DNA of 64,000 nucleotides from Cardiocondyla obscurior (GCF_019399895.1 NC_091874.1:4714501-4778500); one strand, 5' to 3'. Counted from the stretch's first letter, positions 1 to 12,409 are shown. Numbers and translations: made by a program. The notes: generated by a model not told the origin, from the sequence alone.

Positions 1-341
1 AGTAAACAAATCTTGGTGATATTTTCTAAACGTAAAGCGTGAAAAATAATTTGCAACACGCGGAGCGATACGTGACCGCGTGGGGCCAATTTGCGGTAAC
101 GGCACCGTGCACTCCGCGGTAGACGTGCCTGGGACGTCGCACAGGTTTCTGAATCCATTCCTTCTCCCAGAGAAGCACGAAACGCGATAAACAAACGGAA
201 ATTACATTGCGAGCCCCGATAGAAAAATAGAAGCGCGTATCTATCTGCCTTACGACGATTCTCAAAGCGCGGCAAAACGCATCAGACCATAGTTTGCTCG
301 AAAACTTTCGGTTCTTATCTCGATAAGAAAGAAAAAAAAGA

Positions 342-352
342 GGGGGGGGGGG
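342..352. repeat. G11 homopolymer in a purine tract
   Basis: Eleven consecutive G lie in an all-purine stretch (about 327-367) of A and G runs. This is unusual in an otherwise A/T-homopolymer background and prone to length error in sequencing. Confidence 0.9.
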
Positions 353-1229
353 AGAGAAAGAAAAAGATGTGGATGTATGTGAAAAAGAGATCTATACGCA
401 TTATTTCAGGCATGCGACGCTTTCGAATTAGAACGCCGCAATGTTCCAACCGCGAAAAAACGAAGTCGCTTTATGCGTCGCTGAAATTTACATCGATGCA
501 GCTGCGTCGCGCGCAATTTGCAAATGCACCAAGAGTACCTCCAATGTGAATCTTTCCTTAGTTGAGACACGAGTTTTGTGCTACCCGAGATACTATAGAT
601 AAGAAATGCGATTCATCAACCATATTGCGAATGGCTTTGCGAGCAGACGGGAAAAGAGCGAGATTCTCGCTTCGTTAGTCAAGTATTTAACAAATACATA
701 TTCTCAAAAGAGATTACTTTGTGAACTAATTATTTAATATTGCAACAGAGAGGTCTATTTTACCCACTAAGAATTAAAAGTATTCGTGTACCTTCTGGCT
801 TTAGTACATTTTTTTACTATTTTTAACATTACGTATAGTCAAAGTCTTTCGAAAATTCTACGCTGCCAGCTGTAATAAGTTATTTGAAATTCGGTTGACA
901 GATCCTTCCGGATCACGTCTGTGTTTGCTTTTATACGTCACTAGACATGCGGGATGAGCAGGCACGTAAAAGAATACGGATAAGAGAATGAAGAAATTTC
1001 ACGTTCACGGATGATTTTTCGCCGCGACATGTTCTTCGTAGAACTACCGTCGCAGTATGTATCGACGAAATAAGTATAAAGGTACAGCTACGAGAAATTT
1101 CTCCGGGAATCTACTTCCTCGGATATATAGTTGCTGGAGATCAAACTTGACACTGATATCAGTATGCTGTGTTCTGACTTTTCCAAAAATTGAGAAAAAA
1201 TTCAGCAGAATAAAAAATTTCAAATAATG

Positions 1230-1348
1230 AAAGCAGTCCTTTTTTTATATTAATTTCTATTGTAAGAAATAAAGCAGTTTCTCGAGCTAAGAAATTAATT
1301 TCATCTAATCTCGAATCGAGGATATACGTAGGCACAAAGGACTGCTTT
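1230..1348. repeat. Nested inverted repeat, possible decayed foldback element
   Basis: The outer arms AAAGCAGTCCTTT (1230-1242) and AAAGGACTGCTTT (1336-1348) are exact reverse complements. Inside them, ATTAATTTCT (1249-1258) pairs with AGAAATTAAT (1290-1299). The two stems are offset unequally (6 versus 36 bases), so the fold is asymmetric. No clear target-site duplication flanks it. It could be a decayed small foldback element or chance. Confidence 0.7.
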
Positions 1349-1949
1349 ATCAGTTCACTTTCAAAAATCTATATTCAGCGCCAGTCGACAAGTAAAATCC
1401 CAGAATCAAAGGGTAGTCACCGGGCAGAACTGGGCCAAGAAAAAACGAGCGCGAAAATTCCGAACGTAATTCTTTTTATTCACCACAATTCGCAGTTCTG
1501 GCAGGATCGCGAATTGACCGCGCCACGGGCGAAAAACATTTTCGCCCTGCGAAAATTCTTTGTCGATTTACCTTACTCGAAATCACCTTTGAATCCGAGA
1601 ACGCGAGGCTACCCTTTTATTAAACCGAGACGAGAAAACGAACTTTGTACACGTGCCACCCATGGCTTCGCTTCTTTTTTTTTCCGTTTACGACGTTATT
1701 TCGATGTCAATTATAATATATGAATTTAATTCGATTTGCAAGGAAGAGAATTTATTACAATAAATAAGTAAACGTTTCTTTTTGGGAAGTATAATCGTCG
1801 AGAACTTTTCGAAATAGCTTCACACAATTATAGATCAAGAAATAAACCCCGGAAACGCTCGTGGCAACGACTTAAGTACATTCTCCGAGTTACGCATTAA
1901 GATAAAAGATTCTGCTAAACGGATAGAACTTCTTACATTCATTGGTGTC

Positions 1950-1982
1950 CGTTCTGCTCTTGAGGATCTTGAGAGCAGAACG
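1950..1982. repeat. Perfect 11-bp hairpin
   Basis: CGTTCTGCTCT (1950-1960) and AGAGCAGAACG (1972-1982) are exact reverse complements around an 11-base centre, which can itself add G-T and A-T pairs. The arms are too short for a typical miRNA precursor and there is no T-tract or coding neighbour. Function is unknown. Confidence 0.85.
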
Positions 1983-4900
1983 CCTACGGCTAGAACTTTA
2001 CCATCCAATATCGATATTGACTTTCATGATGCCTTCTGCTAAGTCCTCGAAATTGTAGAGATAGATAATAGAGTAAAAGAAAAGAATAACGGATTTATTT
2101 TTGGCCGTATATATAATAAAAGATAACAAACGGAAAAATATATAAAAATACTACGAACAACACACGAGGAAAAAGCATATAACGTGTTTTGGAACAACTC
2201 GATATGTAACAATTACAAAAATCAGCTTATTAAGTTAGTTTAAATACCCTTTTCCAAATTTCTCCCTTCAATTGTACTGCAATCTGCATATAGAAGCTTA
2301 AAGTAATTACCGACAGTTGAATCATTCTTAAAAATAACATAAATGTTTTGCTATTACTGCCGTTTTTATTACTTTTCAAAATATTGCACGCGTACTGATA
2401 TTTCATTCAACCGTGTTTTTATATGTCGACCTTTTTTAACGAGACAGTGACTAGTACCTTGCCCGAAGTAATCGATTCGAGTGACACACGCGCGGACGGG
2501 CGACATGGCAGGAAATAAAAAGGAACATACACGCGACATAGGAGTACGATGCAGTAGAACTAGGTAGTGGGAAGTGAATTTTTCGTCGGTCACATGGTAC
2601 ACGGGAAAACGGAACGTCGCTCGCAAACGAATATCGCCAATAAACTGCCAATCCAATTTAGCTACGCAGAAAATATCGCTACCCCGCTTTTACGATCTGC
2701 CACCAGCCTCTTTCTCCGCCGTGTGCTTGCGCCTGAATTTTCGTTCCCCGCCAAGGCAAGCTCGCAAAAGCCCCTCGTCGCACGAGTCGATTTCTTTGTC
2801 GCACTTTTTGAGCCTCCCGCAATCGAATTTGCTACTGTTCCTTCGATAACGACGGAGTAAAATGCAAATATCATCGCATCGAATCCTCACAGATTCGCTC
2901 CCTTCGAAGAATTACGTAAGAATCCCGATAAAACGTCCTTTGATGACGAAGAGAGAAAGATAGAGGGAAAGAGCATTCTGTCACTTTGAACGAGAGCGCA
3001 AATATGTTGCCGTAAGTTTCCCTCTTTACGAGGTGGATTTGTCTCTTTAACACAGCTATAAAAAGTGACATTTGGCGCGAAGAATTCGGCGTAATATCGC
3101 TGCGATATCTCGACGTTTCAGTCAGCCGAACTGTCGCACGAGAAAATCCAGCACAGATTACGCGAGGAACTAGCAAAAAATAAGCGACAAATCAGGATTT
3201 TCCGCCGCTACACTTGCTTGCAATAATTATAAATATTCGCGCGCGAGTTCTGACGAATAATTTATCAGAACAATTTATTAGAGAAATACGCGATGCGTTA
3301 ATTTTATTTCGCAAACTTCAAGTTAATAGGCAATTTTATTTTTTTATTTTGCGCACTCTAATATTTTTCTCGTCAAACAGTTACAACGTAGACTCGACAT
3401 TAAATCAAAATCGAGGATTTATAAACGTGCCGAGAAATTTTGCAATAGTCTGTTTAATATTTCATAATTTTATAATGGATAATAAATATTAATTATATAA
3501 AATCATAATGTACTACGTTGGATAATAATAATCCATAAATGGAATTTTGTCCATTTAAAGGCGTGCATATTTTTAGGGAACAAACAGTAAGCGCGAACTA
3601 CACTACAAAAATAGCACACCAACGGCACACATCACCGAGGAATACCGCGTTGCTGTGTTCGTTTGCTAAGTGTATACATATTTTAATCTTTGTTTTAAAA
3701 TCTGAATTTATGAAGAAAGAAACGACAAAAGAAAAGTAAAAGAAAATCAAAACACTGCAAAAATAATAAAATAATAATGAATAAACGTGAATAAATAAAT
3801 TAATTAAATCAATAAATATACTATATATGTATATCAAATTTTACATATGCACAACAGCTAGCATATGTGCAGTATTTATACTGGAGATATATTCAGTAAC
3901 TGAACAAATTTATTTGCATCCATACGTTTGTATTAGAGCGCGCGAAATATCCGCGCAAATGCGGTGCGGATTGTACTAATGCTTAATAAGCATCGCTAAT
4001 AACAATCCTATACCAAATGTATTAGTCGATATCATATAATAACTAACGGATGACACTATTGTGCATTGATGTTTCGCTATAATGCAACGCTACTCAAATT
4101 AGATCAAAATACCTCAATTCTGTCAGTTTCAGAATCAAAATACATACGCTGCATCTTTATAGACACATTTTAACTTTCGTAATAATAACCGTGATAATTG
4201 TCGAAAAACGTATTAAACTCTACGAAATAAAGTGCAATTAAAAAATAAAATTCTATTTAGTAATTATATCTCGTTAAAAAAAAAAAATTATTTCTAATTA
4301 TAACTTGTTATAAATAATATAATTTATTACGATCATAAAATTAATGCATGAAAATTTATCGTATTTTAAAAGAAATAAATATGAACATTACGAAGCATAA
4401 ATTAGATTAAATTTTACAAATTATGACAGATGTAAATGCCATTCATAAATTATTATTCGGCGTAATAACTATAATCAAAATCGATTACATTGTTTATTTG
4501 AAATTATTACGTTAGCGTGTATTATGGCACACGGGGAAATCAAACGGGAATTTAAAACGCGGACGGATTTTCGGCCTGAACACTAATGTCGACGTGGTAT
4601 CGATCGAGAGATGGCGAGATAATCAATCTCCATCAACGGTTCATCAAAAATCAATTGTTTTTACAGCGCCGACGACTGTTGTACATTAATGCTTTTAGCA
4701 CCGGGCGTTCAGTTCTCTTCCAGTGGCTACCTTGGGCAGGAAACTCAATTTGCAAAATGAAATTCATGGTTGACCGATGATGATCGTCGCGAGATAGGAG
4801 ACAATCAATCCACTTGATGCAGCACTACCCCGCGGGGTTAGATCGCTATTGCTAGTGGCTGACCTCCGATTCAGTAGCACGTTGCGCGAATTAGTCCGTG

Positions 4901-6062
4901 GCGTTTGTTCGCAAAGGTATCATCCAATCAGGCAAGTGCATCGTACGCCTCCGTGATATGCGTGACTAAGCCACGTACCTAAATCGAGGTTTCTACCTTT
5001 CATTCCCGTTTAATGAATATACTGAACGTTATTCAGTCTACTTGTCGCGTTGACTTCATCATTGAAAGCACCGTTCGCCCGGTGAATAAGTTGTTCCGAA
5101 ATATAATTAAAACGTGAGAAAACTCGAAAAATTTTTGACCGCGTTAAAATTACATTACCACGCGTCATCATAAATTTTAATCGCGAGAAAAACATGTTAT
5201 ACAAATGGAAATGTTATTCGTTCTTTTAAATTTATTTTAGAAGCAATATTATTAATTTATCTATTACATGAAATATATTTACTATTTAATGCTGTAAATA
5301 TATTAGATAAAAAAAAAATTATATATATGATTTAAAAAAATGTAAATTAAATCCTAAAAGAAATTTCTTTCTCTGCTTGAGAAAAAAAAAAAAAATTGCA
5401 AATCTTTGCTTATAACTAAGCTTATCTGGGTGATAGCTAATTTATACGAATTCAATGCAGCTTTTGCGTAAAGAAATTCAAACTGCAGTGCATAGAAAAG
5501 ACTTGGAAAGAGGGAAGAGATCTGATAATTGCGTTTGGCTGCCGTTTTCAACGCGCGCACGGAAATTACGCCCCGGAACTCTGACGGCGCATTAAATAGC
5601 CGGCAGACATGTTCGCGGGCAAAACAATGAGAGACTATAGAGATCGTTTGCGACACACACGTCGACCGACCGGGGATTTACGGTGCTGTGGATGCTTTCC
5701 GTGGTCTTTGTTCTAACACGACCAAGACGTTACAGGCTCCCCGGGCCAGTATTGTAGCAGCGCAGGCGTTGATGCCTGAGAACTTCCGGTACTAAACATT
5801 TATAACGTGTTCCTGAATTTGAATATCTCTGTGGCGCAAAGTTTATGTAAATTAGACACTTCACCGATCATTTCGCTACGTGATTAATTTCAAGTTTAAG
5901 AGACGGAACGATATTACAGAAACTGGCGGTAATCATCAATTATGTACGAAATAAATTATTAATAAAATAAAAAAAATCTTTAACGACTGAAGGGAGTGAA
6001 AATGTCTGCGGCGGCGAGCCGCAGCAAACTTATGTGAAACGTGCGAGTGCAGTATTCTATTG

Positions 6063-6074
6063 TTTATGTTGCAG
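6063..6074 (+). other. Splice acceptor of the Dpr exon
   Basis: The 3' splice site reads ttatgttgcag with AG at 6073-6074. It follows a moderately T-rich stretch (attctattgtttatgtt). Cutting here starts the exon exactly at the Val codon of VSWM, in phase 0, a position where Dpr genes are known to have an intron. An in-frame ATG at 6060 lies in the intron and is not a start codon. Confidence 0.9.
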
Positions 6075-6285
6075 GTGTCTTGGATGCGCAAACGGGACAT
6101 GCATATCTTGAGCGCGGGCATCCTTATGTACACGTCGGACTTGAGGTTCCAGGTAATCCATCCGGACAAGTCGGAAAACTGGACGCTGCAAATCAAGTCG
6201 CCGCAGCAGCGCGATTCCGGCGTGTACGAGTGCCAGGTCAGCACCGAGCCGAAGATGTCGCTCAACTATACCCTCAACGTAGTTG
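6075..6285 (+). CDS. dpr: Internal exon of a Dpr-family Ig receptor (3' half of Ig domain 1)
   Basis: This exon encodes 70 residues plus one base, running from VSWMRKRDMH to NYTLNVV. Dpr proteins are neuronal cell-surface receptors with two Ig domains that bind DIP partners through the first domain during synaptic matching. Seen here: the C-strand Trp (residue 3), the RKRD.HIL segment (residues 5-12), YTSD.RF (19-25), WTLQI (36-40), and the F-strand signature RDSGVYEC (46-53) carrying the second disulphide Cys at residue 53. The partner Cys must be in the preceding exon. Two N-glycosylation sequons, NWT (35-37) and NYT (64-66), are present. Acceptor ttatgttgcag and donor GTGAGT give in-phase 0 and out-phase 1; no frame break occurs. 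From memory the EPKMSL.YT.NVV ending is closest to the dpr1-dpr5 type, but the paralogue cannot be fixed from one exon. Antisense and other-frame reading frames here are shadows. Confidence 0.93.
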
Positions 6286-6291
6286 GTGAGT
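6286..6291 (+). other. Splice donor of the Dpr exon
   Basis: GTGAGT directly follows ...AACGTAGTTG, a near-consensus 5' splice site leaving the exon in phase 1 after Val-Val. If this intron were retained, the frame would continue for about 62 codons and stop at the TAA at 6471-6473. A retained transcript would therefore lose Ig domain 2 and the membrane anchor. Confidence 0.9.
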
Positions 6292-9200
6292 ACCGATTGA
6301 ATTATTCTCATGCTTGGCCCGGTTACGTAAATCGCGGCCTTGGGCTGATTCGCCCCAAGTTCTATCTCAATGGTAGACGAGCTTTACGGCCGTTTCCCGA
6401 TCGGTTGCTGTCTCGGAGAAAAGATTGTTCGCGACACGAGCCGGCTGGCGGGATCGAACGGGTTAAAGTTTAAACACTTAAGTGCTCCGTCGCGGGATTA
6501 TCCTCTCGATGTCGCGTCGGGTCTGAAATCCCCCCCTCGTCGTTTGAGGATTAACGAGTTGAAACTCGCCATCGACATAGATGTTTAACGGAAAAAAAGA
6601 CAATTGCTGATATAAATCGTTAATACGTAAAACATATGTTCTTGATTAATTCATAGTCTTAACGTTATAAAAATTTGAACAAATTATGAAACGCGGTAAC
6701 GCTTGACATATTTGTCACGTTTAATCTTAGAACGATATGATTATTAATATCGGTGGTAAATAATAAATTATTTAATAAAAAGCGCAAAATATTCTCTACA
6801 ACGAAATTCATGTGTGAAGATTAATCTCAATTTCATTATAAATACCGATTGTAATACAATTGACGATGATACATGTAATTACATATTTATAAAGATATTT
6901 ATGCAAGTATTAAATATTATCATGTATCTCCTATGTAAAATTAATTACGCGGCAATGCACACAGCAGATCTATTTTTCTGCTTGAACATAATGAACTTTA
7001 ATAATATCACATATAAATATTAACTTATTAATTTGTTTATATTAACGTGATTAAATTACTGACCGTATTTTTATGATCCGCTTTCGCAGACGAGTGAAAA
7101 AAATTTCCTAACTGCAACAAGATACAATGAGAGCAGTATTCGTGTCTTGTTTAAAGTTAACGGCAAGTGCACGCCGTAAGATTTAGTTAGGCGAAAGTCT
7201 CCGCGATCTTTTTTTTTTTTTTACGTTCGTGAATCTTTCAGCAGTCTGGGAACATTAGGGAAAACGACAACGATAACGCACGACTTCCGTTTCTTTCGTT
7301 TGCGAACGTTGCCGACCAAATAAAAAGCAACGGGTGTCGGCAAAAGAGGACGAGTTATTTTGCCATCGAAAGTTGGAGCTAAGATATACTATAAACAACG
7401 TAACTTTGTACATGCAATCCAGAAGAATTTCATATTGGCATAACTGCCGTGCTGAAAACTCAACATTTTCACTGTGCAGTTCACAATCCGCGCGCGCCTC
7501 TCGTAAACTTCGGTCATAAACATCCGCCGGCCACTCTAACCAAAAATCAGCGAAACTATTGCATTTTTCTTCATTTTACATGAAATTAAAATACTTGTTG
7601 TGATATTTGTCGCACCGTGGGTTTCGTCGCTCGTGTATCTCGTAAATTTAATAAATAAATATCTGCGGAAAACCGAAATTATATAATAGTTCGACGGTAA
7701 ATATGCCAATAAGAATTCTTGCAAGATTTATATATTTATCTCTCGCGGTGTTATTATTTTGCCCAAAAATTGTTAATTAACGCAGTTGTTAACGTAAAAC
7801 AAAATTACTACTTTTAATACCTGCATTTTTTAATTTCTTTGAATTTCGAAAGTACTAAATTCTGAAATAGAGTTCTCATACCTTTAAATTATTAAAATTC
7901 TTACGGATTTTTAGAATTCTTAGGTCGTGAAATCGTTCGGAGTCTTACAGTCTTACTACTGCTAGATTACAAAGTTTTCGATGTTCAAAATTTTTCAACT
8001 ATACAGATTTTGCCATCGAGATCTGTATAAGATTGTCGTTTTAAAATATGAGAAGAAACTTTCTAGTTTGTTTTCGGAGATCTAAAACGTCAATAAAAAA
8101 AAAAAAAAGAAAAAAAGAAAGCAACTGAGAGAACTTGATAAAAGGGCAGTATAAAAAGATAGTACGAAAGGGCAGAGCGAAATAGAACGGTAAAAACGAT
8201 AATTCGTGCATTACGAAAATGAAGAGGTATTGGTAATAATGTATTTCCTTTTTGCTTCGCGTTATTTGGATTTTCTCGCGCGACGAGAAAGATTAAAACT
8301 AGCGCAGAATTATTTGCTTCCATTTGCGAACGTAGGACCACAGATGCGACCGTTAATTTCGAATTCTGCGCGAGGCTAAAGAGGAGAATAAGGGAAGGGC
8401 AAAGAACGGATAGTACGTTGGAGAACGTGAGAGCTTCGGTGTACTCGATAAGCGGCTTGGAGGAAACACGTCGACGAACCAAGTCCTTTTCAACCTCCAC
8501 CCACCCTTATTCTCCCCTTTTTATGCGCTACGAGCGCATCGATGCAGGTGCATCTACTCCGTCTGGGGCGTTTATGTCTGGAAACGGGGAGGGAAGGTTG
8601 GCGCGAAATAAATCGTCTTTCTTTCGCACGTTCTCTCATTCGTAAAATCGTAAAACATGAAGTCGACGGCGAGATCGATTTTACAAATCTATTCCGCAAA
8701 AAGCTTGAAACACGAGAGTCCCTGCTGACTGCAGATCGAAATTTTCCATTGGGATATGAAGTAACTTGAAAGATTGGTGGAAAGGGTAAAGGCTGTTTTT
8801 CCTAGGTCCATGAAAATCGTCGTTTAGAAATCGAGGCATTGACAAAAGTAGAGCAGATTGATTGAAACGTTTTCGTAACAGTTTTAATAAAATATAATAT
8901 TTAAAACGAAAACTTGTTTCGTATTAAATAATGGGCAAGAAATAGACGTTGGAAATAATTCATTCGAAATAACGTACATGATTTTTACATAAAGTTGCTG
9001 AATACAAGAGATTTCGTTTAAAATTCTTTGTAATTCCCGTTTTTGCCTTTCGAAACGTGTCCTACAGAGAATGATTCACGTACCAAAATTCGCGGGAATA
9101 ATAAAATTCTGCCAACGGGTGAAACCTCCAACTCCAATTTCACTATTCTGGCATATATATTCTTGACTCAGCAATTTTTTTTTTTTTTTTTTTTTTTAAC

Positions 9201-9640
9201 ATGTTTTCGCCTAGCTGAACGGCGTAAATATATCCGAATTAACCACTAATGCATTTTTTACCACAGTGCGTTTGTTAAACGTCTAGTTCTGCCCCTGTCA
9301 AAATAAATCCGAACCCATTTCTCGAATTCTGGTCCCGGATACTAGTTGACCTTACGCAAGCTTTCACGTAATTGTATCGGTTTAAAGCTTGAATTACACA
9401 ATTCGGTTCAATAGTGAAATTTGAGAAAATAATCTCATTTAGTAAACAGTGATTATTATTTTATTCATTATTAGTCAAATTAAATTACTCGCGGTTTGTT
9501 ATAAATAAAAGTATAAAATACTTGCAAAGTAGAAGCAGTTGTAAATTTGTTAAGAACTGGTACTGCATAAAACAAAATTAAATTTTAGATAATTATTATA
9601 TATTTTAACGCGTACTTTACAAATATTTTTGTAATTTATT
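6292..9640. other. Intronic stretch after the exon, no gene seen
   Basis: The first 300 bases are relatively GC-rich and then give way to AT-rich sequence from about 6600. A T14 tract lies at 7209-7222, an A-rich tract near 8094-8121 and a T23 tract at 9175-9197. Region 8390-8720 is more complex, with overlapping short frames in several phases and no recognisable domain. Confidence 0.6.
9175..9197. repeat. T23 homopolymer
   Basis: Twenty-three T in a row, with no target-site duplication or retroelement body seen next to it. Confidence 0.9.
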
Positions 9641-9670
9641 ACAAGCATTCGGCATATATAAATCGATTAC

Positions 9671-9729
9671 ATTAACACATTTTGCACTGTACATATACAT
9701 GTGTAATTATTTACACAAAATGTATTAAT
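9671..9729. repeat. Imperfect 14-bp inverted repeat
   Basis: ATTAACACATTTTG (9671-9684) and CAAAATGTATTAAT (9716-9729) pair at 13 of 14 positions. A second alternative stem, TGTGTAA/TTACACA (9700-9706 and 9711-9717), lies inside. AT-rich composition makes chance plausible. Confidence 0.7.
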
Positions 9730-9769
9730 TCTATGAATTCGTATGTTTACTATTGAATGTGGTACAACA

Positions 9770-9990
9770 TTGTGGTTTAAATCTATCCTAGTTCACGATA
9801 TGATGTAATAGATTCCACACTGGTTGTTCTCCGATGGCATGTTAATGAATGTGATTCGGTCGACGTAATCGCAAATCCGATGAGAGAGTGAAAATGATAA
9901 CTGGCCGACAAAGATTTGCCAGGCAGCAGCAGTATCAATGACTAAATGATGCCATAATGGTGCACGACAAATTTCGACGTGTTCAGTTAA
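9770..9990. promoter_or_regulatory. Candidate intronic regulatory island
   Basis: About 220 bases of mixed composition without homopolymers, in AT-rich surroundings, with GTTAATGAATG, ATGACTAAATGATG and a CAG triplet run (GGCAGCAGCAG). It has the texture of conserved insect non-coding sequence, but conservation cannot be tested here. Confidence 0.18.
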
Positions 9991-10554
9991 ATATCGAGAT
10001 GTTTTAATGAATAAAAAAAATACGGTAGAAACATTACGATATCTTTAAACAGAATTTTTTATTTTCGTATTATTTTCAAATTGAACCGAATTGAGTGAGT
10101 TTATATATCGCACATATAATAATTGATACAATTAATATAAAAGCCGTACCTCTATAGCTTGTGACTTTTTAACGTATTATATTACGGTTATGTTTAGATT
10201 TTATATTAGTGACTTTGACAATCTTGTTGATGTCATGTTTTATTCAACAAAATGGCTGTGTCAGCAACGGCATGTCCTGGCGCACATCGGTACGATGGGA
10301 GGCATAAAGATATGAATAAAATAGTACAATCGCATGTGGAGATATATGTCTTTACTAAGGGAAGATATATAAAAGTACAAACAATATAGCGACTGGTCAC
10401 ATATACATTTTATAAGGTATTTTAAACTTTTATATTTGTATACCTTATTTCGAAAGTAACTCAAATATCGTTATTCTCGAAGAAAGTAAAATATTTCTTC
10501 CTTTAATAAAGTATCCTTTTTTAAATAGAATTATATTTTTTAATGTATAATTTT

Positions 10555-10745
10555 GTTCGGATGGGCCCAATTTGAAGTTATAAGTCCCATCACGGGAATA
10601 CGCTTTAATCAGATTTTTAATTAAGAGAGATATAAGTCATTCTTGCCGAGGCAAGAATGCCAGACACGGCGCAATCATAAATAAGACCGCGGAAGTCAGT
10701 GCTATGGCCACCGCCGTTGTTGGACAGTGATTTTAAATTACGCAA
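10555..10745. promoter_or_regulatory. Candidate intronic regulatory island with a palindrome
   Basis: A GC-richer block between AT-rich flanks. It contains the near-perfect palindrome CATTCTTGCC-ga-GGCAAGAATG (10638-10659), a TTTAATTAAG homeodomain-type core, and a dense stretch at 10660-10725 without repeats. Enhancer function is inference only. Confidence 0.22.
10638..10659. repeat. 10-bp palindrome with 2-base spacer
   Basis: CATTCTTGCC (10638-10647) and GGCAAGAATG (10650-10659) are exact reverse complements separated by GA. A two-base spacer is too tight for an RNA hairpin loop without opening pairs, so a dimeric protein-binding site is the more natural reading. Confidence 0.85.
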
Positions 10746-12409
10746 AACTCGCGGAAAATGAAATTTAATTCAATCTTTGTAAGAGAGCGCTTGGAATTTC
10801 TCTTTAAGAGAAGCGCTGGCAAATCTTTAACATATTTCTGCTTATCGTATGTACACACGCTTGACTCCTCATAATTTTACGTAATATTATTTTTCATGTA
10901 ATTATGCGTAAAAGCTCGTGTAATGAAATGTTTAGTCTCTCATAAAGAATGTTCTTATAAAGTTACATATTTTTGCATGCAAGCGAAATATACATTATTA
11001 TTCTTTCTTTTTTTTTTTAATTTATTAGAGAAAAGTAAAAGATGTATTTTTTTTAATATTTGATTTTAAATAACTAACCAATTAAACATTTATTTGAAAT
11101 TGCTGCTCAAATACGTGGAACAAAATGTAGGATAACACACTACCATGCTCCTAGAATCTTTATCGCAGCAATTCATATACAAAGCGCCTCAATAGTATCG
11201 TGAACTATTTTAATAACGAATTCCTTGGCGAAACTCAAAATTTATTCCTTTAATTAAGTTTGATCGAATGCTCATTTATCGGAATTGTATTCAGTTATAA
11301 CATAATATAATCATTGTAAAAACTCGGAAAATTGATTTGTGGTTTTTGCGTTAAAAATTAAATTTTTTTAACTAATTATACAAATTACCAAAGATAAACT
11401 TTGATAAACTTTGTTATGTATTATATTTTAATCGAGATTTGATGGAGAAAACTATTCGGTGAAGAATGCATGCTTTTCTTATCGAAGAACGAGACAATTG
11501 TCAATTTAACAATGTAATGTCGCGAATTATTTTCCAAGGAAATGTTCTGTAAACGTATATTTAATACAAACGCGCATTTCCCAGTCTTTGATATTCAGAA
11601 GAGAGACGTGCAGAAATAATTACTCTGTGATGTTTTCATTATCGTTGCAATATTCCCACGCCATTGCATCCTTCACTTCTCTGCTCTCGCTCCTTTGCGC
11701 GTAATAACCGTGTGTTTCGGAGGCAAGCTTTCGCATTTACGTAAGCCAAAATATTTCATCTTACGTGAGACGGGGAGAGCCTTTATGTCAAGACGCAAGA
11801 GCGTCCGCGTTGAGATAGGAGTTCACGGGAATCCACAGAATAATTCGTGTAAAACTTCGGGAGAGGTAACTTTGGTGAAAGCTTTTGCAGAAAGCTTCGA
11901 AATAGAATACATATAGAATAGAGTTGTGTGCTGCGAATTTTACGCGTTAAATAACATTTGATAAGTAATTTTTTTTTTTTTTTTTGCAACGCAGACTACA
12001 CTGAATAATATTGAAACAATCAATGCTGCTGCTATGGCCGCTATAATTAATTACAATTATTAACGAGAGGTTTTGACAAGTAACACACACGCGTATAGGA
12101 TAGTTGACGGAACAGTTTAATTTGCTTACACGTATGCATTGTACGCACACACTCATGGACTGAATAATCTGCTTTGAAGGTCGATTTAATTGCGTAATCT
12201 CCTAATTATTTATAATTTTCAGCTGCAGAAATTGCTGATTTGCGAAGCTTACTTTTATGATGACGTAGATGTAAATAGCTCCCGAAATTAATTAAATTGC
12301 AACGTCATACTCGGTTTTGAAACGTGTATACATCGAAATGTGGTAATATCGCTATGGAATAATATTTGTTTATTTGACGTTAAGCCGCGCAGGTAAAATT
12401 GTGGTCATT

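Larger units (their letters stand above)
1..6074 (+). other. 3' part of the intron upstream of the Dpr exon
   Basis: No coding exon was found here. I looked for the first half of Ig domain 1 (an NVT...C(R/K)V segment ending at a phase-0 donor) and saw none, so it lies further 5'. Contents: a purine tract with eleven G at 342-352; a nested inverted repeat at 1230-1348; a strong short hairpin at 1950-1982; AT-rich low-complexity sequence at about 3480-4560; a higher-complexity patch at about 4570-5000 that includes the palindrome ACCCCGCGGGGT (4827-4838); and another at 5550-5800. The frame at 4586-4780 contains a TWYRSRDG string, but it has no Ig context. Confidence 0.7.

Noticed and set aside
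2574..2849. Frame with SVTWYTGKRN, looking like an Ig C strand
   Set aside because: No Cys pair or YxC motif downstream and no splice sites in suitable phase.
3214..3492. Frame ending ...FAIVCLIFHNFIMDNKY, recalling the C-terminus of Harbinger-type transposases
   Set aside because: Only a few residues resemble the family; no DDE motif, no terminal repeats, and AT-rich chance coding explains Ile/Phe/Asn richness.
4586..4780. Frame with STWYRSRDGEI, recalling the VSWIRxRD segment of Dpr
   Set aside because: Similarity stops after a few residues; no YTSD.RF or DSGxYxC follows.
6441..6475. Antisense GTTCGATCCC resembling a tRNA B box
   Set aside because: The flanking bases cannot form the T stem and no acceptor or anticodon arms fit.
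8090..8500. Antisense 136-codon frame
   Set aside because: Ends in poly-Phe encoded by an A-rich tract and has no recognisable domain.
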